From NCBI RefSeq assembly GCF_004137345.1, contig NZ_SDWV01000003.1, positions 186,001 to 250,000 on the forward strand: a stretch of DNA of 64,000 bases, read 5' to 3'. The position numbers and the translations under genes are program-made. Shown in pieces: positions 1-8,333 of this stretch; within the stretch, counting starts at the first letter, position 1, and every line of letters begins with the position of its first letter. Below the pieces are notes generated by a model. That model was not told the DNA's origin, did no database searches, and saw only the letters and a program-made list of their open reading frames with translations. This stretch comes from Nocardioides zhouii (lineage in GTDB: Bacteria > Actinomycetota > Actinomycetes > Propionibacteriales > Nocardioidaceae).

Positions 1-1
1 G

Positions 2-544
2 ATCCTGGCCGTCACGAGCGAGTGGAGCCAGCGCAGCGGGCTCACCACGTTCACCCTGGTGCCCCACCGCGGACGCGTGATCGGCGCGAAGGCGATCGCG
101 AGCGTCATCGTCGGCCTCGGCTCGATGGCCATCGCGTTCGCGGTCGGCGCCGTGGGCAACCTGGCCGGCTCCGCACTCGCCGGCGTCGACACCGTCTGGG
201 ACGTGTCGCTGTCCACCGCCCCGCAGATCGTGCTCGGCAACCTGGTCGGCATGGCGATCGGCTTCACGCTCGGCGTGGTGCTGAGGGCCTCGGCCGCGGC
301 GATCGTGGGCTACTTCGTGGTCTCCCTCGTCATGCCGGGCATCCTCGTCCTCCTCGCGCAGGTGCGCTCGTGGTTCGAGGACCTGCAGCCGTGGATCGAC
401 TGGAACTACACGCAGGTGGAGCTCTTCGAGGGCGCCACGAACACCGGTGAGGAGTGGGCGATGCTCGGCTCGACGACGATGATCTGGATCGTCGTACCCC
501 TCGTCATCGGGCTGCTGACCCTGCGCCGCTCCGAGGTCAAGTAG
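2..544 (+). CDS. ABC-2 type transporter permease, C-terminal part (5' end outside window)
   Basis: The reading frame is already open at the left edge, and the first readable residues (SEWSQRSGLTTFTLVPHRG) match the region that precedes the later membrane segments of ABC-2 permeases, often described by family members as the TEWSQRT-type loop. About four hydrophobic segments follow, then a short polar tail ending in LRRSEVK. It would form the membrane channel of an ABC exporter whose ATPase is presumably encoded upstream. The substrate cannot be told. Its last 8 bases overlap the 3' end of the convergent gene on the other strand. Confidence 0.8.
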   Translation: MLAVTSEWSQRSGLTTFTLVPHRGRVIGAKAIASVIVGLGSMAIAFAVGAVGNLAGSALAGVDTVWDVSLSTAPQIVLGNLVGMAIGFTLGVVLRASAAAIVGYFVVSLVMPGILVLLAQVRSWFEDLQPWIDWNYTQVELFEGATNTGEEWAMLGSTTMIWIVVPLVIGLLTLRRSEVK

Positions 545-1168
545 CCGGCTGCACCGCTCGATCGATCGTGGTGACCACGCTCGTCACCGAGGGCCGCTTC
601 GGCGTGCTGGAGAACCCGAACCGGCAGGGCGGCTCGACAGGGGCGAGCCGACCCAGGTCGGTCCCACGCCACTCCCCCTCGATGGCCGAGACCGCCACCA
701 TCGCGGTCGCGCCGTACCACTCGCCCCGGTCGTTGCCGGCGGTCCCACGGGTCCGTACGCCCCGCAAGACGACGCGTGCGACCGGGTCGATGGCGCTGCA
801 CCAGGCAGGCGAGGTCGCGACGCGTGCGGGCACGAGGTCGAGCAGGGAGCCCAGCGGCGTACGCCCTCCGACCACACCAGGCGGAGCGACAGCGAGGGCG
901 TGACGACCTGCCACCCGTCGGCAGTGTCCTCGACGGACACCGGCTCGATGACCTGCTCGTCGAAGGAGTACGTCGACGAGACGAACTCGCGGACCCGCTC
1001 GTCGGGCGCGAGCAGCACGCGGTGGCCGGCGGCGTCCTCGACCATCGCGTCGGCGAAGGTGCCCCAGGGCGAGTCGTCCCAGCGGCCGACGACGATCCGC
1101 ACCCCGCTCGTACTGCCGACGCCGGCGATCCGCCCGGTGAAGCGCTCGCGGATCCGGCCCGGCTTCAC
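537..1168 (-). pseudogene. conserved actinobacterial hypothetical, split by a one-base frameshift
   Basis: The GTG start lies in a GTGA overlap with the PaiB-like gene, so the two are translationally coupled. The first frame reads cleanly to RLVWSEG. The sense then continues in another frame as RTPLGSLLDLVPARVATSP and on to PPCRFGFSSTPKRPSVTSV. Together they make one protein of about 210 residues of a type I recall from other actinobacteria, with no known function. Inserting one G in the GGG run at about 864-866 (minus-strand sense) restores one frame. This could be a real inactivating deletion or a homopolymer sequencing error; the intact coding quality on both sides favours a recent event or an error. 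Confidence 0.65.
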
Positions 1169-1779
1169 TCCTGCACCAGACCAGCGGGGTCGACGCCGTC
1201 GGCCGCGAGCCCGCGGGCGACACCCGAGCGGTCCTCGTCGGAGCGGTTCTGGCTGAGCTTCGCCTTCGCCTCGACGGACTCGACGAGGAGCTCGACACCG
1301 ACGATCGGGCGGAGGTTCTTGTCGATGTAGTCCGCCGGTGCGTCGGTGACGGCCCACGGCTCGTCGCGTGAGGACTCGTGACGGTCGGTGAGCCGGGTGA
1401 CCAGCGCACGCACCCACTCGGGGTCGTCGTGGACGACGATCCGGCCGCGGAGGTGGACCACGGAGTAGTTCCACGTCGGCACGACCTTGCCGTGCTCGGC
1501 CTTGGTGGCATACCAGCTCGGCGAGACGTACGTGTCCGGCCCCGTGACGATTGCAAGCGCCGGTGAACCGTCGACGATCCGCCGCCAGTGGGCGTTGGCG
1601 CGGGCGAGGTGGCCGACGAGCCGGTCGCCCTCCCAGAGCACCGGCAGGAACGTCGCGTCGGGCACGCCGTCCGCACCCACCGTGACGAGCTGCGCGGTCG
1701 CGACGGCCTCGACGAAGGGGCGTACGGCGTCGGGCTCCATCACGTTGAAGCGCGGCACGTAGAGGGATGCGTCAGTCAC
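1165..1779 (-). CDS. FMN-binding protein of the PaiB type (pyridoxamine-phosphate-oxidase-like fold)
   Basis: This is a 204-residue protein starting at GTG; PaiB proteins are about 200-210 residues. The opening ([20 protein letters not shown]) and the block [19 protein letters not shown] followed by YVSPSWY and [13 protein letters not shown] are typical of the PaiB/FMN-binding negative transcriptional regulator family. The family binds FMN. In Bacillus it is linked to repression of sporulation and protease genes, but many members are probably plain flavoproteins. A CAGGAT box 6 bases before the start suggests a leaderless mRNA. It overlaps the next gene by 4 bases. Confidence 0.82.
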   Translation of the reverse strand: MTDASLYVPRFNVMEPDAVRPFVEAVATAQLVTVGADGVPDATFLPVLWEGDRLVGHLARANAHWRRIVDGSPALAIVTGPDTYVSPSWYATKAEHGKVVPTWNYSVVHLRGRIVVHDDPEWVRALVTRLTDRHESSRDEPWAVTDAPADYIDKNLRPIVGVELLVESVEAKAKLSQNRSDEDRSGVARGLAADGVDPAGLVQE

Positions 1780-1785
1780 TCGACC

Positions 1786-1836
1786 ATCCTGCACTGCCCG
1801 TCGGGGGCAGCGGGTGTCGGTGGCGGGCGGCAGGAT
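1786..1836. promoter_or_regulatory. divergent -10-like boxes for the PaiB-like gene and the DNA ligase
   Basis: CAGGAT occurs on both strands: at 1786-1791 (minus strand, 6 bases before the GTG at 1779) and at 1831-1836 (plus strand, 6 bases before the ATG at 1843). This is the spacing expected for leaderless actinobacterial transcripts. Neither start has a strong Shine-Dalgarno sequence. Confidence 0.4.
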
Positions 1837-1842
1837 GGGCGC

Positions 1843-3369
1843 ATGCTGCTCGCCGAGCTCGTCGCGACCTCCACCGCCGTCGCCGCCACCCGGTCCCGCA
1901 AGGCCAAGGTGGCCGCGCTCGCGGAGACCCTGCGGGGCGTCGAGCCGGCCGAGCTCGAGATCGTCGTGTCCTACCTCGGCGGCGCGCTGCGCCAGCGGCG
2001 TACGGGCCTGGGCTGGCGCGGCGTCAGCGACCTGCCCTCCGCCGCCGACGAGCCGTCGCTGACGGTGCTCGAGGTCCACCACGCGTTCGAGGCCATGTCG
2101 GGCCTCTCCGGAGCCGGGTCACAGATTGCGCGCAAGGAGGCGGTCACCGACCTCTTCGGCCGCGCCACCGCCGCCGAGCAGGCGTGGCTGCAGGCCGTCG
2201 TCACCGGCAACCTCCGCCAGGGAGCGCTGGACGCCGTCACCCAGGAGGCGGTCGCGCAGGTGGCCGAGGTGCCGCTCGCGGCCGTACGCCGTGCCGCGAT
2301 GCTCGCCGGCAGCACGGTCGCGGCCGCCGGGGCGGCGTTCGAGGGCCAGGCGGCGCTGGATGCGATCGGGCTCGAGGTGGGCCGGCCGATCATGCCGATG
2401 CTCGCCTCCAGCGCGCCCGACGTCACGACGGCCATGGCCGGCCTCTCCGCCGACGGCGCGACCGAGGTCGCCATCGACGCCAAGCTCGACGGGATCCGGA
2501 TCCAGGTGCACCGCGACGGCGACGACGTGCTCGTGGTGACCCGCAGCCTCGACGACATCACCGGTCGACTGCCCGAGGTGGTCGAGGTCGCCCGATCACT
2601 GCCGGCGACCCGTTTCGTGCTCGACGGCGAGGCACTGGCGCTGTCCGACGACGGGCGGCCGATGGCCTTCCAGGACACGGCCAGCCGGACGGCCCAGGAC
2701 ACTGGAGTCGCGGTCACGCCCCACTTCTTCGACCTGCTTCACCTGGACGGCCGCGACCTGCTCGACTCCCCCGGCCACGAGCGCCTCGCGGCCCTCGACG
2801 CGCTCGTGCCCGAGCAGCACCGCGTACGCCGCCTCGTCACCGCCGACGCGGCCGCCGCAGACGCCTTCGCCAGCGAGACCGTCGCCGCCGGGCACGAGGG
2901 TGTCGTGCTCAAGGACCTGTCCGCTCCGTACGCCGCCGGCCGCCGCGGCTCCGCGTGGGTGAAGGTCAAGCCGCGCCACACCCTCGACCTCGTCGTGCTC
3001 GCGGTCGAGTGGGGCTCGGGCCGGCGCCAGGGCTGGCTCTCCAACATCCACCTCGGCGCCCGCGACCAGTCGTCGGAGACCGGGTTCGTGATGCTCGGCA
3101 AGACGTTCAAGGGCATGACCGACGAGATGCTCGCCTGGCAGACCGAGCGGTTCACCGAGCTGGCGACGTCACCGGTCGACCGCAGCTCGTACGTCGTCCA
3201 CGTCCGGCCCGAGCAGGTGGTGGAGATCGCCTTCGACGGCCTGCAGCGCTCGACGCGCTACCCCGGCGGCGTCGCGCTCAGGTTCGCGCGCGTCCTGCGC
3301 TACCGCGACGACAAGGGACCGGACGAGGCCGACACGATCGAGCAGGTCCGCGCTCACGTCCCCGGCTGA
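1843..3369 (+). CDS. ligB: ATP-dependent DNA ligase (LigB-like)
   Basis: The product of 508 residues joins nicks in DNA using ATP. The adenylation motif KLDGIR gives the nucleotide-accepting lysine at residue 214. The N-terminal 200 residues match the DNA-binding domain of bacterial and archaeal ATP ligases. [20 protein letters not shown] and the FEG-type region support the nucleotidyltransferase core, and an OB-fold tail follows. The length matches M. tuberculosis LigB (507 residues). Such ligases are accessory to the essential NAD-dependent LigA and are thought to act in repair. The ATG at 1843 is preferred over upstream in-frame codons because it sits 6 bases after a -10-like box. Confidence 0.92.
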   Translation: MLLAELVATSTAVAATRSRKAKVAALAETLRGVEPAELEIVVSYLGGALRQRRTGLGWRGVSDLPSAADEPSLTVLEVHHAFEAMSGLSGAGSQIARKEAVTDLFGRATAAEQAWLQAVVTGNLRQGALDAVTQEAVAQVAEVPLAAVRRAAMLAGSTVAAAGAAFEGQAALDAIGLEVGRPIMPMLASSAPDVTTAMAGLSADGATEVAIDAKLDGIRIQVHRDGDDVLVVTRSLDDITGRLPEVVEVARSLPATRFVLDGEALALSDDGRPMAFQDTASRTAQDTGVAVTPHFFDLLHLDGRDLLDSPGHERLAALDALVPEQHRVRRLVTADAAAADAFASETVAAGHEGVVLKDLSAPYAAGRRGSAWVKVKPRHTLDLVVLAVEWGSGRRQGWLSNIHLGARDQSSETGFVMLGKTFKGMTDEMLAWQTERFTELATSPVDRSSYVVHVRPEQVVEIAFDGLQRSTRYPGGVALRFARVLRYRDDKGPDEADTIEQVRAHVPG

Positions 3370-3378
3370 GGGCCGCTC

Positions 3379-3418
3379 CCGGGCCTCGCGGTGCAAGCAA
3401 CGTTGCTTGCAGGCCCGG
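3379..3418. terminator. nested palindrome between convergent genes, probable bidirectional terminator
   Basis: A perfect 20-base palindrome (tgcaagcaacgttgcttgca, 3392-3411) sits inside an outer 8-base stem (ccgggcct at 3379-3386 with aggcccgg at 3411-3418). It lies between the stop codons of the ligase (+) and an acetyltransferase (-). There is no U-run, so intrinsic termination is likely but not certain. A perfect palindrome could also be a dimeric protein site. Confidence 0.5.
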
Positions 3419-3423
3419 AGGCG

Positions 3424-3933
3424 TCACAGGTCGAGCAGGTAGAGCCGCAACGTCGCCGGACTGCCGTCGGGATGGCGGTCGGTGCCCGAGACGAACTCGC
3501 GCACGAACCGGAAGCCGGCCTTGTCCGCGACCCGCAGGGACGCGTCGTTCTCCGGGTCGGCGCGGATGGCTGCACGTCGGCCGATCCCGTCGCTCCGCAG
3601 CAGCGCACAGACGAGAGCGACCGCCTCCCCGGCCACGCCGCGGCCGCGCGCCCAGGGGTGGACGCAGTAGGAGAGGTTGACCTCGTCCGCCTCGAGGCCG
3701 TCGTCCAGGTCGGGGTCGAAGTCGACGTAGCCGCCCAGCCGGCCGTCGACCCACATCCCGTAGCCGCGCTTGCCGACCCCCGCCGCGGCGTTGTCGGCCA
3801 GCACGGCGAAGTGCTCCGCCGTTCCCTCGATCGTGCCGTAGCCACCGGTGAGCCACCGCACGACGAGCTCGTCCTCGCCGGCGTTGTGCGCCTCGACGTC
3901 CTCGGTCGTCAGCGGCCGGAGCTCGACCACCAT
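3424..3933 (-). CDS. GNAT-family N-acetyltransferase
   Basis: This 169-residue protein has the GNAT core: a beta strand with the acetyl-CoA loop VHPWARGRGVAGEAVALV and, later, DASLRVADKAGFRFVREF. It resembles RimJ/RimL-type enzymes that acetylate small amines or protein N-termini; the substrate is unknown. The ATG overlaps the stop of the secreted protease gene (TGATG), so it is probably translated with it. Confidence 0.8.
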   Translation of the reverse strand: MVVELRPLTTEDVEAHNAGEDELVVRWLTGGYGTIEGTAEHFAVLADNAAAGVGKRGYGMWVDGRLGGYVDFDPDLDDGLEADEVNLSYCVHPWARGRGVAGEAVALVCALLRSDGIGRRAAIRADPENDASLRVADKAGFRFVREFVSGTDRHPDGSPATLRLYLLDL

Positions 3934-4769
3934 CAGCCGCGCGGCTTCGCCAGCTTGCAGCCGGCCACCGAGAGGTCGAACCGCCGGTCCGCGCCTACAC
4001 ACGTGGTGAGCAGCCAGGTCTGCTGGCCGTAGTTCATGTTCTTCCGCATCACCACGCGCCCGCGCTGGTTCTCCTCGCAGGCCGAGTCGATGCACCGGCG
4101 GCCGCCGACGTACCCGGTGTTCGCGATCCCGACGACGAGGCCGGTCTCCCGCGACGCGATCGGCGACCCGGAGTAGCCGCCGCGGATCGCGCACCCGTCC
4201 TGGGCGGGCAGCCGGATCGAGCGCCACCAGTCCCACTCCCGCTCGTGGACCCGGTACGCCGTCCCGGTGGTCGTGCAGGCCCGCTGCTCGGTCCAGTAGC
4301 CCGACGGGATCCGGATCTCGTCACCGCGCGACGGGCCCTCGGTGGCGAGGGTGAGCGGGGTGACGCCCGCTGCGGCGAGGTCGGTGTAGGACTCCCGCAG
4401 CTCGTAGACGGCGAGATCGGTGCGATACATCGAGGCGTACGCCAGCCGCGTGCCGCGCACGGTGGTCGCGACGTCACCGCTGCCGTCGAGCAGCTCGATC
4501 TTCTTGTACTGCTTCTGGTCGACCAGCACCTCCCGAGCGCCGAGGAACGGGAAGCGGACGCAGTGGCCGTTGGTGATCACGACGGCCGGGTCCTCGGCGA
4601 GGGCCGACGCCCACCGCACCACCGCGCCGGAGCAGCCGGGCAGGCGCGCGGTCCCGGTGAACCGGTCGTCGGCGGCAGCGCCGGCCGACGCCGGTGGGGT
4701 GAAGGCCAGGCCGCCGAGGAGCGCGAGCAGGAGGCAGACGAGGAGGCGACGGAGTCCGAGAGAGGCCAT
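3933..4769 (-). CDS. secreted trypsin-like serine protease
   Basis: The 278-residue precursor has a signal peptide (residues 1 to about 30, RR then a leucine-rich core ending near ASAGA). The chymotrypsin-fold triad is visible: His69 in TNGHC, Asp118 in YRTDLAVYEL and Ser200 in GGYSGSP. Several cysteines suggest disulfides, as expected for an exported enzyme. It is followed by a GNAT gene with a 1-base overlap and faces a TetR gene across a 54-base gap. The target is unknown. Confidence 0.85.
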   Translation of the reverse strand: MASLGLRRLLVCLLLALLGGLAFTPPASAGAAADDRFTGTARLPGCSGAVVRWASALAEDPAVVITNGHCVRFPFLGAREVLVDQKQYKKIELLDGSGDVATTVRGTRLAYASMYRTDLAVYELRESYTDLAAAGVTPLTLATEGPSRGDEIRIPSGYWTEQRACTTTGTAYRVHEREWDWWRSIRLPAQDGCAIRGGYSGSPIASRETGLVVGIANTGYVGGRRCIDSACEENQRGRVVMRKNMNYGQQTWLLTTCVGADRRFDLSVAGCKLAKPRG

Positions 4770-4811
4770 GACGGCATGCAACCACACCCGGGGCTCGACG
4801 ACCGCCCTCCC

Positions 4812-4817
4812 TAGACT
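4812..4817 (+). promoter_or_regulatory. -10 box (TAGACT) for a leaderless TetR mRNA
   Basis: TAGACT is followed by 6 bases and then the ATG at 4824. No Shine-Dalgarno fits in that space. The pattern TANNNT-N6-ATG is the known layout of leaderless actinobacterial genes. Confidence 0.5.
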
Positions 4818-4823
4818 GGCCCC

Positions 4824-5525
4824 ATGAGCACCGAGTCGGCCCCGGCGACCGCCGGGCGCGGAGGCACCGCGGCCGCGCGCCGACGACTCCGCGAGACCGA
4901 GATCATCTCGGCCACCCGCCGGCTCTTCGACGAGCGCGGCGTCCGCGACGCCCAGATCGAGGACATCGCCCGGGCAGTCGGCATCAACCGGGCGATCATC
5001 TACCGGCACTTCACCGGCAAGGAGGAGCTCTTCAGCCTCACACTGGTGCAGTACCTCGACGAGCTGCGCGTCGCGCTCGAGGACGCGGCCGAGACGACGA
5101 GCGAGCCCCGCGCGCAGCTGGAGGCCCTCGTCGAGGCATTCGTCGGCTACGGCCTGGCCCACCCGGCCTTCGTCGATTGCGCCCAGTCGATCATGCGGCG
5201 CCCGGGCGGCGACCTGCTCGAGGAGGTCAGCGAGAGCGCGATGTACCGGCTCGGCCAGGCCATCAGCGGTTGCCTGTCGGTCCTGACCCGCACGATCGAG
5301 GCCGGCGCGCAGAGCGGCGACTTCCACGTCGAGGACCCGCGACTGCTGGCCAACATGCTCTACGCCAGCGGGCTCGGCACCCTCCAGCTCGGCCGGGTGG
5401 CGATGCTCGTCTCGGAGGAGGCGCCCGGCGTGCCGCGGATCAGCCGCGTGACGGCCGAGCAGGTGCGCGACCACATGGTCACGACCGCGCTGGCCGTGGC
5501 GGCCGGCGCGCCCGCCACCCGCTGA
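4824..5525 (+). CDS. TetR/AcrR-family transcriptional regulator
   Basis: This 233-residue regulator has an N-terminal TetR helix-turn-helix at about residues 22-70, with IISATRRLFDERG, then IEDIARAVGINRAIIYRHF and TGKEEL. The C-terminal ligand domain is generic and its effector cannot be read. It is transcribed away from the protease gene and may regulate it or the neighbours. The spacer before it shows no obvious long palindrome. Confidence 0.88.
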   Translation: MSTESAPATAGRGGTAAARRRLRETEIISATRRLFDERGVRDAQIEDIARAVGINRAIIYRHFTGKEELFSLTLVQYLDELRVALEDAAETTSEPRAQLEALVEAFVGYGLAHPAFVDCAQSIMRRPGGDLLEEVSESAMYRLGQAISGCLSVLTRTIEAGAQSGDFHVEDPRLLANMLYASGLGTLQLGRVAMLVSEEAPGVPRISRVTAEQVRDHMVTTALAVAAGAPATR

Positions 5526-5540
5526 GCGAGGTACGGACCC

Positions 5541-6353
5541 TCAGCGCGAGAGGTGCCTGGCACGCGCGAAGCAGAACAGGCCGTACGCCGCGATACCGAG
5601 CGCGATCGCGGTGAGCAGCACCTGGCCGAAGGGCTGCTCGAGCACGGTCTGCAGCGCCTGGTCGAGCCCGCCGGATTTCTTCGCCTCGTGGGTGATGGCC
5701 GCGTAGCCGAAGAGCCCGCCGACGATGCCGATCGAGACGCCCTTGGCGATGTAGCCGACCTTGCCGAGCATGACGTACGCCGAACCGTCCTGGCCCGACT
5801 GACCCTGTGCATCGAGGTTCTCGCGGAACTTCTCCGTCCAGCCCCGGATGATGAGCGAGATGCCGTATCCGATGATCGCGAGGGCGATGGCGCCGACGAT
5901 CAGCTGGCCGCCCGACAGGTTCATGATCTTGGCCGTCATCGAGTCGGTGCCGCCCTTGCCCCCACCGTCGCCGGTGGCGGTCTTGAACGCGCTGTACGCG
6001 ATCACCCCGTAGATGATCGCCTTGCCCAGCGACGTCGCGCGCTTGCGCCAGCGCTTCGCGTCGTCCGACTCCTCGGGATAGCCGAAGGCGAACTCCAGCA
6101 GTCGCCAGACGACGAGGAAGAGCATCCCGATCGCGATGACCCACACCAGGAATCCCCCGAGCGGCTGCTCGGACAGGTAGTGCAGCGCGCCCGAGTTGGA
6201 GGTCTGGTCCTCCTTCTCACCGAACGCGAGCTGGAGGGCGAGCCAGCCGACCAACAGGTGCACGACGCCGTACGTCACCAGTCCGATCCGGATGGCGTAG
6301 TCCATCCACTTGCTCTGGTGGACGGACTCGGCAGTGTCGCTGGGGGCGTTCAT
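5541..6353 (-). CDS. DUF1206 integral membrane protein
   Basis: The 270-residue protein shows three related units of about 80 residues, each with two membrane helices. The units begin at DYAIRIGLVTYGVVHLLVGW, at KRATSLGKAIIYGVIAYSAF and at LGKVGYIAKGVSIGIVGGLF. This triplicated six-helix layout is DUF1206. Function is unknown; no catalytic residues stand out. It is monocistronic, with its own leaderless-type promoter. Confidence 0.85.
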   Translation of the reverse strand: MNAPSDTAESVHQSKWMDYAIRIGLVTYGVVHLLVGWLALQLAFGEKEDQTSNSGALHYLSEQPLGGFLVWVIAIGMLFLVVWRLLEFAFGYPEESDDAKRWRKRATSLGKAIIYGVIAYSAFKTATGDGGGKGGTDSMTAKIMNLSGGQLIVGAIALAIIGYGISLIIRGWTEKFRENLDAQGQSGQDGSAYVMLGKVGYIAKGVSIGIVGGLFGYAAITHEAKKSGGLDQALQTVLEQPFGQVLLTAIALGIAAYGLFCFARARHLSR

Positions 6354-6359
6354 GGCCTC

Positions 6360-6365
6360 AACCTA
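6360..6365 (-). promoter_or_regulatory. -10 box (TAGGTT) upstream of the DUF1206 gene
   Basis: Read on the minus strand, TAGGTT is followed by six bases (gaggcc) and then the ATG at 6353. This fits a leaderless promoter. Confidence 0.5.
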
Positions 6366-6418
6366 GGACGTACAACTGTTCACCGGCGACGTCCGGTCAC
6401 CCCTGCGAGTGGTGCGAG

Positions 6419-6829
6419 TCAGACGAGGGTGGCGCGGTCGCGCAGCACCGAGCCGAGCAGGCCGTTGACGAATGCCGGTGAGTCGTCGGTGGAGAGGTCC
6501 TGCACCAGATGCAGCGCCTCGCTCACCGCGACGTTCTCCGGCACGTCCGCGTCGCCCCACAGCAGCTCGTAGACGCCGATGCGCAGGACGTTGCGGTCGA
6601 CGACCGGCATCCGTGCGAGGGTCCAGCCCTTGCTGTAGGTCGTCAGGACCTCGTCGATGCGGGTCAGGTGCTCGGCGACACCGCGTACGAGCGTGCTGGT
6701 GTAGTCGTTGGTCGGGCCCTCACCGGCCTCGATGGCGCGGTCGAGCGCCACGACGGGGTCCTCGGAGCGGAGCTCGGAGGCGAACAGGATGTCCAGCGCG
6801 CGCTTGCGGGCCTTGGAACGGGCAGCCAC
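6419..6829 (-). CDS. nusB: transcription antitermination factor NusB
   Basis: At 136 residues this is the usual length for NusB, an all-helical protein that joins NusE (S10) and boxA RNA in rRNA antitermination. Family landmarks are ARSKARKRALDILFASELR at the N terminus and PVVDRNVLRIGVYELLW, PENVAVSEALHLVQDLS and AFVNGLLGSVLRD in the core. It lies 9 bases downstream of efp, the classic efp-nusB pair. Confidence 0.95.
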   Translation of the reverse strand: MAARSKARKRALDILFASELRSEDPVVALDRAIEAGEGPTNDYTSTLVRGVAEHLTRIDEVLTTYSKGWTLARMPVVDRNVLRIGVYELLWGDADVPENVAVSEALHLVQDLSTDDSPAFVNGLLGSVLRDRATLV

Positions 6830-6838
6830 CTGGGGCGC

Positions 6839-7402
6839 TCAGGCCTTGACGCGGCCGAGGTAGGACGAGTCGCGGGTGTCGACCTTGACCTTCTCGCCAG
6901 AGGTGATGAACAGGGGCACCGCGATCGTGTGACCGGTCTCCAGCGTGGCGGGCTTGGTGCCGCCGGTGGAGCGGTCGCCCTGCAGGCCCGGCTCGGTCTC
7001 GGCGATCAGCAGCTCGACGGAGGCGGGCAGCTCGATGAAGAGGACGCGGCCGTCGTTGGTGGCGACGATGGCCTCCTGGTTCTCCAGCATGAAGTTCTTG
7101 GCGTCGCCGACGACCTCGGGAGAGACCTCGAGCTGCTCGTAGGTGCTGTTGTCCATGAAGACGTACGACGAGCCGTCGTTGTAGAGGTACTGCATGGTCC
7201 GCTTGTCGACGTTGGCCGTCTCGACCTTGAGGCCGGCGTTGAAGGTGCGGTCGACGTTCTTGCCCGACTCGACGTTGCGGAGCTTGGTGCGCACGAAGGC
7301 CGGACCCTTGCCGGGCTTGACGTGCTGGAAATCGACGACGGCCCAGAGCTGACCCTCGATCCTGAGGACCATGCCGTTCTTGAGGTCGTTGGTGCTTGCC
7401 AT
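6839..7402 (-). CDS. efp: translation elongation factor P
   Basis: The 187-residue protein binds the ribosomal E site and rescues stalling at polyproline stretches. The N-terminal KOW-like domain carries the loop [10 protein letters not shown] with the tip lysine at residue 32. Two OB domains follow, ending with the signature region [18 protein letters not shown]. The PGKGPA loop is the form reported to work unmodified in actinobacteria. It is the first gene of efp-nusB; in M. tuberculosis pepQ and the aro genes lie directly upstream, which is not so here. Confidence 0.96.
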   Translation of the reverse strand: MASTNDLKNGMVLRIEGQLWAVVDFQHVKPGKGPAFVRTKLRNVESGKNVDRTFNAGLKVETANVDKRTMQYLYNDGSSYVFMDNSTYEQLEVSPEVVGDAKNFMLENQEAIVATNDGRVLFIELPASVELLIAETEPGLQGDRSTGGTKPATLETGHTIAVPLFITSGEKVKVDTRDSSYLGRVKA

Positions 7403-7485
7403 GCTCGCTGTCCGCCTTCGTCGCTGTGTCAGATGTCAAGGATGAGCGGGCGCCGCGGCCGTGGGGCCGGCGCCGACGCGCCAGT

Positions 7486-8301
7486 CTAGTCGTGGGCTGC
7501 GAGAGCCATGAAATGCTCGGCCTGCGCCTCGGTGGTGCCCGGCGGGTTGCGCCGCCAGCCCCCGTTGCCCGGCAGGAGCATCACCAGCCAGAAGGCGGCC
7601 CACAACGGGCGGTACGCCGTCATCCGCTCCCGCGCGTCGGCGTCGAGGTCGACCGCGTCCGCCAGCGCGTGGGGTTCGTACACCCGCGGAAGCCGGCTGC
7701 CGAGGTGCTCGACGTGGTCCGCGAGCTCGTACGCCGGGTCGCTGAGGCCGCCGTCCTCGAAGTCGACCAGTCGGGCGACCCGCCCGTCCCACAGCACGTT
7801 GGGCGGGTTGAGGTCGGCGATCCCGAGGGCCGTGACCCGCGGCTCGGGCAGGGGCGGGGCGGCGGCGTAGGCACGGGCGACCTCGACCGCCTCGGCGACC
7901 AGCTGGGGGTCCCGGCACTCGGTGAGGTCGTGGTCCTCGGCGAGCCATTCGACGAGGAGCGGCGCGTGCTCGCGCACGCCGTACCTCCGCGGCCCGATCC
8001 CGGCTTCCCGTACGGTCTCGACCGGTACGGCGTACAGCCGTCGCAGCGCCGACCCGAGCGCAGCGGTCTGGAAGATCGTCAGCGGGCGCGGGGCGAGCGG
8101 TTCGCCGGGGAGTCGCTCCATCACGATCACCGGCGTCGCGCCGTCCTCGCGGCGCAGCGGCCGTGGCGCAAGGCCGGGCGCGTGCTCGGCGAGGAGCGTG
8201 AGAATGGCCCACTCCCGCTCGGCCTCCGCCTCGTGGTCGGCCACGAACTCCTTGCGGACCTCCCGGTCGCCGATCGTCACGGCGTGGGTGGACGTCTGCA
8301 C
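7486..8301 (-). CDS. aminoglycoside-phosphotransferase-like kinase (APH fold)
   Basis: The 271-residue protein has an APH/choline-kinase architecture. An N lobe with VIVMERLPGEPL is followed by the catalytic loop GIADLNPPNVLW (Asp163, Asn168) and the metal site LVDFEDGGLSDPAYELAD (Asp180). The usual catalytic-loop HGD or HxD is replaced by IAD, so the histidine of the Brenner motif is missing, though the aspartate is kept. The substrate is unknown; I would not call it antibiotic resistance. The GTG start follows a TACGGT box by 6 bases. Confidence 0.75.
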   Translation of the reverse strand: MQTSTHAVTIGDREVRKEFVADHEAEAEREWAILTLLAEHAPGLAPRPLRREDGATPVIVMERLPGEPLAPRPLTIFQTAALGSALRRLYAVPVETVREAGIGPRRYGVREHAPLLVEWLAEDHDLTECRDPQLVAEAVEVARAYAAAPPLPEPRVTALGIADLNPPNVLWDGRVARLVDFEDGGLSDPAYELADHVEHLGSRLPRVYEPHALADAVDLDADARERMTAYRPLWAAFWLVMLLPGNGGWRRNPPGTTEAQAEHFMALAAHD

Positions 8302-8307
8302 CGCGCC

Positions 8308-8326
8308 ACCGTAGCCGCGCTAGCGT
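8308..8326. promoter_or_regulatory. back-to-back -10 boxes of two divergent leaderless genes
   Basis: On the minus strand TACGGT (8308-8313) precedes the GTG at 8301 by 6 bases. On the plus strand TAGCGT (8321-8326) precedes the ATG at 8334 by 7 bases. The start codons are only 32 bases apart, so each promoter's -35 region overlaps the other promoter or its transcript start. Confidence 0.5.
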
Positions 8327-8333
8327 CGGACGC

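Noticed and set aside
7486..8301. Aminoglycoside resistance gene
   Set aside because: Only the general APH fold is visible, the catalytic-loop histidine is missing and the context is not a resistance locus.
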